Positions 54,105 through 64,000 of a DNA stretch of 64,000 nucleotides are shown here, one piece after another (the stretch's first letter is position 1; each line of letters opens with the position of its first letter). The notes under the pieces are model-generated. The model was not told the origin of the DNA. It did not search any database and saw only the letters and a list, made by a program, of their open reading frames with translations. The DNA is from Tricholoma matsutake (Eukaryota > Basidiomycota > Agaricomycetes > Agaricales > Tricholomataceae), in the NCBI GenBank assembly GCA_026075535.2, contig AP026540.1, forward strand, positions 868,001 through 932,000, given 5' to 3'. The translations under genes were made by a program, and so were the position numbers.

Positions 54105-57020
54105 TTGATGTGCCCATCAATTTTGATGCCAACCTTTTGGGTATTGAATTATGATCCAGGGCATCCTACACATGACATGCCATCATTCAATTTCAAATTA
54201 ACCCAGGGTAGTTTTGAATATGATAAAGCCAATCTCTATACCCTCTCATGGTTGTCCATGGAGAAAATGCAGATTTGGCTCTGTTGTGAAGAGGCTGATA
54301 AGACTGTGGAGTTCAGGTGCCATGAAATGCACTGTAATAATGGAAACTATCCAGTCTGGGTGGAAAAACATATTTATCTGTGTGCTTGGGATGGCTCTGG
54401 AGTAGTGTTGCCTTGACCAACTTGGGACATTTTTGTATTTTTGACACAATGGACTCAGCCTGAATTCTGAAAATATTTACATAGATAGGGAGCCCCAAAA
54501 GTTGATGGGTCCTCTCTCAACACTAAGCAGGCTGAGTCCATTGTGTCAAGTTATTTCAAGAATACAAAAATGCCCCAAGTCAGCTGCTCTGGAGGAGTGA
54601 AGAAATACATGAAGAAAAACAACCAGGATAGGAAGGTCCCTACAAAGCACACAGGACGCAGTTGTAGGTTGATGGTCAAGACATATTTTGATACAGATGT
54701 AGTTCTTGGATTGTATCAGCCTGAGCATGACCATGCAATTGGCAACAAGAACTTATGTTTTACACATCTTCCTGAAGCCACCCACCTCAAGATTGAATGT
54801 CTTCTTCGCCTTGGTGTCAAGCCAAAGTTTGTGGTGAGTTCATCTAGTATTATCTCCATTTGTCTGTAATCTAATTGATCAAGCTATCAGAAATCCATGG
54901 CCAGATGATGTACATGGAATCAAATCTCAATGACCTCAAGTTTAAACTTGCTGACCACAATGAATTTGAGATGCACACAGATGTCTATTGCAACCAGAAG
55001 GCAATTGAGCAGGAGACCATATGCCTTGCCTCCCTGGATGGCACATTTGTCATGCAGTGAGTTGATAACTTGAAGGAAGCAGGACATTATGTGACCATTA
55101 AGACCACATCTGATCCTCCCCCACCTGATGCCACATTACCACTGGCCCATGATAGCTTTGTACTTATTATACAGACACACTATCAATGTGAATGTTGGCA
55201 AAAGCTTGGTAAACATTTTGCAGGCATTGACGCCACTCACAATACCATGCATTACGAGAATATGAACCTTTTCTAATTGATGGTTTGTGATAAATGGGGT
55301 CATGGTAAGTGCATGTGATTCTTCAAAGCTTATTTTCTGATCCCCATGCAGGTATGCCCGCTGCATGGATGGTTTCACCAAATGCACAAGAGGAAACAAT
55401 TGGTTATTTCCTTAATTCCATCTGCCAACAAAATTCAAATTTAATCCCCATTCAATTTAAGTCTGATAAGGATTGGGGCAAATGAACACAATTCAACACC
55501 AATACCCTGAGTCTCTGCTTCTCCTATGCTGGTGGCATGTATTCCATGCATGGCAACAACACTTTGTGACAACACACTATCCAGAGCTTTGGGATCTCTT
55601 GAAAAAATGGTTGTGGATGACAGATCAACCCAAATTTGATCAGTCTTGGAAGAAAATTTGAACACTCATACCTCAATCTTTTGTGGAATACCTCAAAGTG
55701 AACTGGCTCAATGAGGTAAATCTATGGTCAGCAGTGTATCACAAAGATTGTACTGTTTTTGAACTTTCTGACACCAATATGCTTGTTGAGGTGTACATCT
55801 TAATCTATTCAGCTTTATCTTATCTCCTTTCATCTATTTATCTAGTTGGCATCACCTCCCAAAAGGTGATTTCTTGGAGGGAAAGTGCAACTGCCACTTG
55901 GACCACCTCTTACACATCCTTACTGAAAGGGCTATCCCACATCTCATTGCACAACACCACCACCAAGAACTTGGTTTTGAGGGCCCTGATCTTGAGCTAA
56001 AATGATGCACTGAGGTCATGGAACATGCAGCATCGATAAACAGGTCAAATATAATTATCTCCAATCATTCAACATTCTCTGTCCAATCCCAGTCAAAGTC
56101 AAAGATTCAATACGAGGTGGATATCATGGCATATCATTGCATCTGTCTCTTATTTCCCACTATTTGCTTCTGTAATCACATTTGTGCTGTACAGAGCCAC
56201 TTTCCTGAGACTGCCAAAGCCATTCCCATTTCAGCTCTCATAACTGACAAGCTGCGTGATGACAGTGACTCCAACATAGTAAAAATTGTCAATATGCTGC
56301 CACCTGATCCCTTGAACCACAATCGAGATTTCATTGATGACATGGGCACCAAGCTCCAAGAACTAGCTAATCAATTTCACTTCCATCCACTGACCATGCT
56401 CTCAGAAACATTCCATGATCTTGACACACAGCTAGACAATGCGCTCTCATATTTCTGAACTACTCGCCACTCCATATTGCCTCCAAAGAAGAAAATCACT
56501 CCAAATCAACACTTGTGGACTGAAATGGCACAAGTAATGGGTGTGGATGTGAAGAGTAAGCAGAAAATAACTCACACAGATCCCTACAGTGGGGGCAACA
56601 GTTGGGGAAAAAGCTAACCCAGATGCATGACCTGTGGCCCAGCATGCAATTCCAACCACATCAACTACTGTACATCCCATCACTCCCAGGCCTACTCCCA
56701 TGCTGCAAGGAACTCCGGCCATGTCTCCCAGCCTCACAGCATCTTTACTGTCTGCTCTTGTCCCTTCAGTATCCACTCCAGCTTTACTGCCCCATCATGT
56801 CACATTTATATCAACCTCCATGACAACAACTGCAAACAGTTACTATTTTGATGAAGCCACTATTGATCTCTGTAACACAGTGCTACTTCAAAGCCTCTTG
56901 TGTGCACAGCTCAACAGACTGTGCAAATACTATGGTGTAAAGGCAAAGGGTACAAATGAGGACATTATACATGCTCTTTCTGCTATCATTTACCCTCCAC
57001 CTTTATGCCCCACTTTATGA
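54105..57020 (+). pseudogene. MULE (Mutator-like) transposase
   Basis: The N-terminal DNA-binding-like block GVKKYMKKNNQDRKVPTKHT and CRLMVKTYFDTDVVLGLY (54595-54720) is typical of basidiomycete MULEs. The DDE domain reads FAGIDATHNTMHYENMNL (first Asp), MPAAWMVSPNAQEETIGYFL, FKSDKDWGQMN (second Asp) and LLLLCWWHVFHAWQQHF. A SWIM zinc finger reads CICLLFPTICFCNHICAVQS (near 56140). The C-terminus has a SAP-like LNRLCKYYGVKAKGTNEDII (near 56920). Two introns keep splice sites: about 54834-54883 and 55305-55351 (GTAAGT...CAG). A MITE (54403-54585) and several stops and shifts break it. Confidence 0.8.
54403..54585. mobile_element. MITE (183 bp) inside the MULE
   Basis: Related to 43115-43338, with the same left end TAGTGTTGCCTTGACCAACT. 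The right end is shorter (CCCCAAGTCAGCT). The 9-bp GCTCTGGAG is duplicated (54394-54402, 54586-54594); without the insert the reading DGSG continues to GVKKYMKK. Confidence 0.75.
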
Positions 57021-57243
57021 TAATGAGCTTTGAACTCAACCAGTTTATTTTTAGCATGTTAGAACTGAAATTTAATTTATAGTTACATGTATTTTTACTT
57101 ATATCATTGGGTATTTATTCAATCCAAGCTCCCTAATAGACATACATACCATATTCCAGAGGGGATGTGGCAGGAGTAAGGGACTTTGGTCATCAGAACC
57201 AAACAATTTCCTTTCTGAGAACAATGGAACATATGGCAGAAAG

Positions 57244-57675
57244 TTGCCAACTGTGCTGCAGCACACACAGTATGTCAAGTGTGGGAGTCTGACATCACAG
57301 ACCCAATGTCAAGGAGGGTGCTGCCATGTAGCAAAAAAGCAGAGGGATAAGGTTATGGATGAGCAGAACAGTGTGCTCATCACCCAGAATGATGAGTGCA
57401 TATGGGCATGGCACAATCATGGCAACATTGGAAGTAGCCAGATGGTCCATCACAATGATGCATGCCATCTACCCAGCCACAATAACGCAAAAAAATTAGG
57501 TAATATATTGATGGCTGTGATGGACAGCAATCAGCTTTTGATCATTATTAAGGATGCAGGCAGGATAAAGAATCAGTTGCCCAAAGAGGACAGGGCATTC
57601 TCAGGTGCTAATTTTGGAAGGAGGAAGCATTTTTCAACATTTTGCAAACTCAGACACCAAGTAACTAGACCATAA
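57244..57675 (+). CDS. Unidentified ORF, 143 codons
   Basis: It is open with mixed composition (CQGGCCHVAKKQRDKVMDEQ, CIWAWHNHGNIGSSQMVHHN, AFSGANFGRRKHFSTFCKLR), with scattered Cys and His but no recognised zinc motif. It lies about 225 bp after the MULE on the same strand. It could be chance or part of the MULE element. Confidence 0.25.
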   Translation: MPTVLQHTQYVKCGSLTSQTQCQGGCCHVAKKQRDKVMDEQNSVLITQNDECIWAWHNHGNIGSSQMVHHNDACHLPSHNNAKKLGNILMAVMDSNQLLIIIKDAGRIKNQLPKEDRAFSGANFGRRKHFSTFCKLRHQVTRP

Positions 57676-57699
57676 TATGCATACACTATTTGGTCTTAT

Positions 57700-58255
57700 T
57701 AGAATATCATGTTGCAGGATAATGACAGCTGCCGTGGCCATTAGATGGCACCATGTATCCATCAATATATGGCACAGTGCACAGTGCTATACAGTGCTAG
57801 TGAAAGGTTGCCTGGTTAGGGAACCTCACTCAGTAGTCAGACAGACAGACAGGAATATGTTATCTTCATTGCAGAGAGTAAGGGATGTTAATACTGTACA
57901 GCAGGAATAATAATTAACTATACCTTCATTGCAGAGAGTAAGGGATGGGGCAACAAAGGGGAAAACAGTCTAATACCTATAGTATTCTAAATATAGCTTT
58001 CTGCCTTGTACATATCAAGAAAAAGGCTGCATCAAGACTTTCTATATATAGAAGGGCTGTATCAAGATTCAGAATGATGGGAACACATCATTCTCAGGGA
58101 TTGATGGCAGTGATGGGAATTTGATGGGATTTTTTGATGGGAATGATAGGGTGCAGATTGATGCAGAATTGATGGGAATGTGATATCAACACATAGTGGG
58201 CGTTGTTTCATGGCCTGATTCTATATTTATCTGTTCTTTGATGCAGATATTGATG
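57700..58255. repeat. GATGGGAAT-type short repeats and spacer
   Basis: TTCATTGCAGAGAGTAAGGG occurs at 57868 and 57930. TTGATGGGAAT and variants recur 5-6 times between 58070 and 58180. No gene. Confidence 0.45.
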
Positions 58256-58261
58256 CATGCT

Positions 58262-58773
58262 GTGAGGGTCATGGTCATTGGAAACACACCAAATTGAGTT
58301 CCACTAAATCCACATTCCATGTGACATCTCTTTGTTCATTCCGTCCATTCACTTCAGAGACTCTAGGACTCTTTCTGATTCTATATGACTCGTTATTCCT
58401 CGATTTCCAGCTAATATCTATTGACTCTTTTCTATCTCTTATCTTTGTTTATCACAGGCTTCTCTCCATTCAGTTTTATGGACCTTCTTTGACTCAGTTC
58501 GAACAGTATAAAGGCTCGCTTGTATTTCCAGTAACCTCATCGAATCAACACCAGTGATTCTCCTCCTTTCCCTTTGCCTCTGAGTTGCCCTCAAAATCCT
58601 CTTTACTCGCTTGTTCTCTTGTTCTCAGGGCAACTTGTTGATTGGTCATCGTTTTTGACCTTGACCATCACACATGCGTGGCATGCATTGGAGTGTTTTT
58701 GGTATATATGGTTGTTTTGCATGTGCATTATGTGTGTTGGTGTGTAGTAAGTCTGTGACAGCACCAGACTTAC
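58262..58773 (+). repeat. LTR-like segment, unassigned
   Basis: It has a promoter-like GTATAAAGG near 58507 and ends GCACCAGACTTACA, the complement of the TGTAAGTCTGG start of the presumed G3 LTR. GTAAGTCTG and CAGACTTAC form a hairpin at 58746-58772. No partner LTR in the window. Confidence 0.35.
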
Positions 58774-58874
58774 AGCTAGATGGTGCAGTTGGACTAGTTA
58801 ATCAGGTGGGTTCACCAATATGCTTCTAATCATGAACTCCTGATCATCCATCTATCAACACTCATTTGAGCATC

Positions 58875-60222
58875 TCATGTCCATCCCTCTATGGGTTTCC
58901 TTCAGACTTTTTGCATTCTATGCAATACACACTCCTCTATTAACCCCAGCTGTCCAATCAACAGCACATTGTGTTGTTGCTGTGATATTCTCAAATTATT
59001 GCCTTTTTAGGAACACATGGTTCAACTCATTCTGTAATGCATGCTATGGCCTCTCCTGCTTTATGGGTAGGCCCTAATGAAAGTAAGCATCATCTACTAT
59101 GAGTGTCTGTCTTAATGTCAATGGAAGGTGACAGGTTCTGGCCTACAGGCCTTGGATGAGTGACTGTACCTACCTCACTACATCTCAACCTACCACATGT
59201 CTTCCCCTGGCTAACTTATCTTCATGAGGTGTTGATAAGGCTCAAAGTACCCCATTTCATTTGTGTATGCCATCCATTAATGAGATGGAACTGCTAGAAG
59301 ACAGTAACAAAGAAATAGATGAGCATCTGATAAACCTACCTTCCTGGACTAGGCTTTGACCATACAGATTATATCTAAGCTATTTTCTAAAGAGAATGGA
59401 CTACAATATGCTCTGGACACAAGGCCAGCCTCATAATTCCTTCTTTCTGAAATATAATATTTCACAAAGAATTTCTAACTATATTTCAGAAAGGAGAAAT
59501 TATGAGGCTGGCCCATCACAAAAGCCTCCAATGTGTCCAATCTGAGCTTCACATGGGTCATAGATTGGCACACAACACAAGGCCAGCCTCATAATTCCTC
59601 CTTTCTGAAATATAGTTAGAAATTCTTTGTGAAATATTATATGTGAGACTAAATTTCTACAAACAGAAATTCAAAAAATTACCCATTAGAAATATTGATT
59701 TTCAAAGTATATTTCTAATGGGTAATTTTTTGAATTTCTGTTTGTAGAAATTTAGTCTCAAATATAATATTTCACAAAGAATTTCTAACTATATTTCAGA
59801 AAGGAGGAATTATGAGGCTGGCCTTGTGGGATATAAGCATTTGATGATATGGATAACAGGGAAGACATGGTGAGTCAAATTCACCATTGTTGATGGGAGA
59901 CCCATGCCCTGATGGGCTGGAGCCTCTCTCCCCTGCCATGGTATGTACATATCTTCATTCTCACTGAACAATAAACCTAGGAATGGAAGAAAGCAAACAT
60001 TTTGGTCCCACAGATATTTTCCAGTAAGTATTGCCCCTCCTGAGCCTATGTTCGCTTTTTTGACTTTATTGACCATCTTAGAACCTCATGTAAACATTGT
60101 ATAGTGTATTTAGGGACTCCAATACCCCTTTACCATGTGCATCCAGCAGAGGAAAGTACAGGAGAACAGGTGAGTCACTATCTCTCTCACTACCACTCAC
60201 AACTCATCTGACACTTAATCCT
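58875..60222 (+). repeat. Repeat D, most complete copy
   Basis: It contains both the part shared with 52530-53035 (58875-59200) and the part shared with 43931-44545 (59190-60222), so those copies are fragments of one longer unit. It is interrupted by the foldback at 59418-59828 and ends where the G4 LTR begins. No coding domain recognised; nature unknown. Confidence 0.7.
59418..59828. mobile_element. Compound foldback, CACTA-like (411 bp)
   Basis: It begins CACAAGGCCAGCC and ends GGCTGGCCTTGTG, with GGA duplicated (59415-59417, 59829-59831). It contains two hairpins, 59418-59514 and 59578-59828, built from the same TIR sequence (TCATAATTCC..TTTCTGAAATATA), with a spacer of about 65 bp. The 44.3-kb copy of repeat D shows the empty site (GCTCTGGATATAAG on the same strand). 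Confidence 0.85.
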
Positions 60223-60546
60223 TGAAATCTGGGATTGCTGCAGTCAACTGCATGGACAGCAATGCCTTTGTGGAAGTCCATTCCTGGTTGTCAGGGACAG
60301 ACTACACTATCTCGGGAAGGCAGAAATCAAGGTGAATACTCACAGTCAATCCACATGGTGGAATAATAGGGTAACAGTGTGGTATTCGAGGTAGATATCT
60401 ATAATAATAGCAAGGAGAAGAATCTGAAGGAGAAGAAGGGAAAAAAGGGAAGAAGGAAGAAAGAATGTATGCGAGGCTATATAAATATCCTATGGAAATA
60501 GCTGAGAGTAAACAAGCACGAGAATGCATAAGTCACAGGGCTTACA
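60223..60546 (-). repeat. G4 3' LTR
   Basis: On the minus strand it starts TGTAAGCCCTGTGACTTATG, directly after a polypurine tract (AGAGGGTGGGAGGG), and ends in repeat D near 60223. A TATTTATATAG box lies near 60476. The 5' LTR is outside the window. Confidence 0.75.
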
Positions 60547-60560
60547 CCCTCCCACCCTCT
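60547..60560 (-). promoter_or_regulatory. G4 polypurine tract
   Basis: AGAGGGTGGGAGGG on the minus strand abuts the LTR start, the position of plus-strand DNA priming in LTR retrotransposons. Confidence 0.7.
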
Positions 60561-60682
60561 AAAAACTATGCACAGGGGGCAGAGTGTTATCAGTAGTAAG
60601 CAGGGATGCACAGGAAAAATTAAAATCAGCCACAGCATCAACCAAAACACAACAGGTGTGTTAAAAACCCAGTGGGAAAAAG

Positions 60683-60877
60683 CTACCGCATTCCCTCTAC
60701 CTTACAAGCCAACCAGTTGTCCAGCACAGTGCTGTCCTTGAGTTTGCATTGTGGTAACCATAGGTCATCGGTCATGGAATAACCAGCCCACCAAACCAAG
60801 TATTGAAAACCACGTCCGACCTTTTGGTCGTCAACAATTTTCTCTATCCTGTACTCCTCGATTCCATCAGAAGTCAC
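60683..60877 (-). pseudogene. G4 chromodomain
   Basis: EEYRIEKIVDDQKVGRGFQY, then LVWWAGYSMTDDLWLPQCKL, is a chromodomain at the end of a gypsy integrase (W-W-x-G-Y and the final W-x-P). Upstream sequence between 60880 and 61069 carries the rest of the integrase tail with stops. Confidence 0.8.
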
Positions 60878-61068
60878 AATCGGCCCAGGTCAAGCATGTT
60901 CACAAGAAGGGAAAAGCTCCATGTTGTTTTCAGTGTGGCATTGCAGCAGGGATGAGTGGAATGTAGGGAACACATCAGGGGCATTTGGGAGATGGACAGT
61001 GTAGGTTGAAGTTTCAGGGAATGTGCATGTCACTGTGAAAGATCCATCCCAGTGAGGGAAAGATTTAG

Positions 61069-61450
61069 CTACATGCTTCTTGTCTCCCGCTTTATATTCT
61101 TGTCGTCAGTGTGTAAGGTGTACAACATCACCTTGTCGCCCATGGCATACACTTCTTCTGGGCCATGTCCTTTGTTGGCATGGAAACTTTGAGCAACTTT
61201 GAATGCCAGCAGATTATCTTTTGTCTCGTCTGTGTCACTTTGCAGTCGAGAAATGATGCATCTCGCCATCACTTCTTCGTCCAGGGGATTTGCACTACAC
61301 AAAGCCATGATAGGAGGGATGACATGAGGCATGCACCCCATTCGCAGTTGGAATCCAGAATACCCTGTCAAGGCATTAACAGAGTTCATAATGTTGAAAC
61401 GGATGGTGGGCAGCACTTGGGCCCAACCCCTTTGACTCTGTTCCACATGG
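61069..61450 (-). pseudogene. G4 integrase, part after LTR-A
   Basis: HVEQSQRGWAQVLPTIRFNI, then MNSVNALTGYSGFQLRMG, is the region right after the DDE Glu in this class of fungal gypsy integrases. KVAQSFHANKGHGPEEVYAM leads to GDKVML (GPY/F-like strand). It joins the reading HMNKTLNQCIR at 62767 when LTR-A is skipped. Confidence 0.8.
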
Positions 61451-62766
61451 AAACAGTGATAGGTCCACTTTGTCATTCAAGCTCGGAAATCACATCTACG
61501 ATTGTTGTCGAAGCTCTATGAACCCATATGAACCCCTCCGAACCTCTACAAACCTCTACAAACCTCTACAAACCTCTACAAAGTCACAAGAATGCTTCAA
61601 AATTCTTTGCGACACCTCGAAATTCTTCGTATGCCTTCGGCTGCCATGATACAATTCCCCTGACCTTTGCACAGCTCAGGATATACACTTGGAACATTGT
61701 CGATGAGTTCTGAACCAGTTTTGAGCAATATTGCAGTGATATCGGCCTTAGAACAAGTCCAATATTTCCTTGACTGACTTCGAAAATCATTGAACATCGA
61801 AAATTGACATCGGACACTATATTGGTATCCGAATGGTCATTGCACACATGCCAGACATATCCCCTACCATTGTCAAACAATATCGCATCGATTTCGGGCC
61901 ATGAACAAAGTCCAAAGAAACTTCAAAAATCTTCGAAAAACATCAAACCTCGAAAAACATCTTCAGACACAGTATTTCCTATTCGAACAATCTTCGGATG
62001 CATGCTGGACACATGGGACACTATCTCGAGTATCTCGAGCACATTTCGACTGCATGTGCACGCATACGAAAACCTCGAAGCAGTTTCTGATGTTTTATTC
62101 AATTTATAACAAGGACAGTCTGCTTTTAGCTATTCTTTCTTATTATTTCTTCATCATGTGTTATATTCACCCTTTCTAGGCTCGCTTTATTGTTCTGATA
62201 TACTTATATTGTCTTTTGCCTCAAGTTTTCCACATGTTTGCCTCATGTTCTCTAGCCTTTTTAGGTACTTTCTTTATTTTATATAAAAAGATGTACTAGA
62301 TACAAAGAAAAACAAGAAAGTCGTCGTCTTCCTCCCAGATCACAGTGATTTGAGAGTTCAGTTTAGTCTTATTCAGTCCAAAGTTTGGTGTTTTATGCTA
62401 AATTTCCTTGAAACTCCTTGAAATTCCTCGAGATTCCTCACACTACACTATTCTCACTCTTGATTCCCTCAATTCACCTTTGCTTCTACTACTCGTCTAG
62501 TCCCCCGATCTTGTGTCCGAACATATTTGCGCACTCGAAATTCCTCAAAACTTTGAAAAATATCCCAACATCCTGAAAATCATCACAACTCCTTGAAACA
62601 CATTCTTTTAGCTTTGAACTGCTTCGACAAGCAGTTGTTTTATGACTATTTGACAGTCAATCTGACAGGTGACATCTAGAGGGCCTCGCATCCTTCCTCT
62701 GACTTGTGTTATACCATCCAAAGCCTTTTTGTGGGTTTTGTTTGGGTTTCCAGGTTGAGCATCATC
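61450..62766 (+). repeat. LTR-A copy 2, inside G4 integrase
   Basis: It shares 61970-62400 almost base for base with copy 1 and ends GGTTGAGCATCATCA at 62767. The left half holds ACAAACCTCTACAAACCTCT tandem decamers and TCGAA-rich units. A TATATAAAAAG box lies near 62284. Ends are fixed to within about 10 bp by the interrupted protein. Confidence 0.65.
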
Positions 62767-63333
62767 AACGGATGCACTGATTAAGGGTTTTATTCATATG
62801 CTCGCTCATGCCATCCATCTGAGGGTCGTAGGCTGTTGACATTTTTAGGTGAACACTGGTCAATGCATGCAGTGCCTTCCAGAATTTCGAGACAAACAGT
62901 TTGTCTCTGTCAGAAATCAGCTTGAGGGGCAGCCCATTTTCACAATACCATTCATTGAAGAACAGGAGTGCCAGTTTCAGAGCAGAGATGTCGGTCCGCA
63001 TGGGGATCAGATGGACATCAGACCCCAGCCAATCTGTTATGGTAAGGATGCAGTTGTGGCCCTCATCCTCAGGCAGCGGTCCAACAAAATTGAGGCAAAC
63101 TGAGTCCCCTCATTCATCGGGTATGGGCAAGGGATGCAGTGGTCCTTTAGCCTTCGAAGTCGGGCCCTTGTTTCGTTGGCATTCAGTGCACCCGGGTATG
63201 TATGCAGATTCAAAATCTCATCACATATTAGGCCAGTAATAGCTCTCGCGCAAGGCTGCATAAGATTTGTTGGCCCCAAAATGCCCCGAAGTGTCATGGG
63301 CCAAGCGAAACAAGTCCTCATGCAGAGTGCCAT
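62767..63333 (-). pseudogene. G4 integrase catalytic core
   Basis: IPGCTECQRNKGPTSKAKGP (end of the zinc finger), then CLNFVGPLPEDEGHNCILTI with Asp in TDWLGSD, Asp in LISDRDKLFVSKFWKAL, and Glu in DGMSEHMNKTLNQ. One stop separates it from the H2C2 part at 63221. The order and motifs are those of chromodomain gypsy elements. Confidence 0.85.
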
Positions 63334-64000
63334 AGTGGGGGATGATTAGGCAATTACTGATGTACCACAGCCCATTGATAAACTGGATTCTGGGTGTGCT
63401 CTCCTTTGTGGATGACAACTTCCTGCAGAAGTCATCTAGTTCATATCCCTTATGGATGTCACGCAAGAATCTTTCATTGGTAGAAACAGACAGTATGGCA
63501 TTAAAAGACCCAACCAAGGTGCAAGTTTCCAGCTCCTCATCTGTACTCCACTCGACTTTTTCATTTAAGGTGGGCATACATGAGAGGGCACCCAGAATGG
63601 TATTGTCCTCACTGCAAATATACACAATTGTCATGTCAAACTGGGATAGGTGCTCCATCCAGTGGGCCTGCTGTTGAGAGAGGTCTTTTTGTGTCTTGAA
63701 GTTTTCTAAGGTGTGGTGATCAGTGTACACCATGAAGTGTGACCATAACAAGTCTGATCTCCACTTCTTGAGTGCCCGTATAATGGCCAGCATCTTCTTT
63801 TTATGCAATGGACAATTTGTCTGGGAATCTTTAAGTGGTGCCGAGTCATAAGCCACAGGTCGGGCCAATTCCCAGGTTGGGCCCCAGCTGAGCATGGCAC
63901 CCATACAATAGTCACTGGCATTGCAGGTGACAAAAATTTGTTATCACCAGGGTTGATGTGGTCGATTACCATAAGGCAATCTCAGCCAGCAATCAATGCT
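63221..64000 (-). pseudogene. G4 RNase H and integrase zinc finger (runs off window)
   Basis: RNase H reads FVTCNASDYCMGAMLSWGPT, where the usual CDAS has Asn for the first catalytic Asp. KKKMLAIIRALKKWRSDLL, then VYTDHHTLENFKTQKDLSQQ and the end VYICSEDNTILGALS follow. The integrase finger has HDTSGHFGANKSYAALRESY. The frame 63221-63904 is open over 227 codons. The reverse transcriptase lies beyond 64000. Confidence 0.85.

Noticed and set aside
58294..58557. ORF of 87 codons with hydrophobic stretches
   Set aside because: It overlaps an LTR-like promoter region and has no family resemblance.

Overview
This window is a nest of transposable elements from a fungus, most likely a TE-rich Agaricomycete (mushroom-forming basidiomycete). 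The evidence is the families present: a Plavaka (CACTA-like) transposase, a Helitron with a DUF6570-like domain, a MULE transposase with a SWIM finger and SAP-like tail, chromodomain Ty3/gypsy elements, and introns of about 50-65 bp with CTAAC-type branch sites. I see no convincing host housekeeping gene and no functional tRNA or rRNA. Most coding regions are broken by stops and frameshifts, some of the CGA-to-TGA type expected from decay of methylated DNA.

Layout (local labels). 1-910: low-complexity DNA, two hairpin-plus-intron repeats and one orphan exon. 911-8819: gypsy G1 (minus), nearly complete with both LTRs, its gag split by a hAT-like element (5763-7617). 8820-13005: decayed Plavaka transposase (minus). 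14265-16708: truncated gypsy G3 (gag and protease, minus). 16776-17925: hAT-like elements X and Y. 17928-18758 and 30185-30660: two halves of an old gypsy, G2, split by the 11.4 kb LTR retrotransposon Z (18759-30184). Inside Z, head to head with it, lies W (19038-23255), a non-autonomous LTR element that shares Z's LTR ends and primer-binding site but carries unrelated ORFs. W is itself split by an LTR-like element, LTR-A. 30860-33822: hAT-like element H1 with a perfect 8-bp target duplication; it holds a LINE fragment that contains a clean solo G1-type LTR. 33823-34960: Ty1/copia remnant. 36640-41745: LINE with zinc knuckles, endonuclease, reverse transcriptase and RNase H. 42491-43921: hAT-like element with two tRNA-like modules and a nested MITE. 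45390-48490: Helitron fragment with two hAT-like insertions, followed by LTR-A copy 3. 50377-51076: foldback CACTA-like MITE. 54105-57020: MULE interrupted by a MITE. 58870-60222: most complete copy of a mosaic repeat, D, carrying a foldback element. 60223-64000: gypsy G4 (minus, runs off the window), its integrase split by LTR-A copy 2.

The parts relate as layers of insertion, often datable in order because target duplications and interrupted reading frames survive. The signals least explained by known families are: (1) hAT-like elements carrying tRNA-like modules near both ends in inverted orientation; (2) a dispersed repeat made of a GGCCCAAA/TTTGGGCC hairpin followed directly by an intron-like sequence; (3) element W, which appears to use Z's LTR and priming signals to carry a coiled-coil ORF and a membrane-protein ORF. 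Function for these is inference; boundaries, repeats and duplications are read directly.
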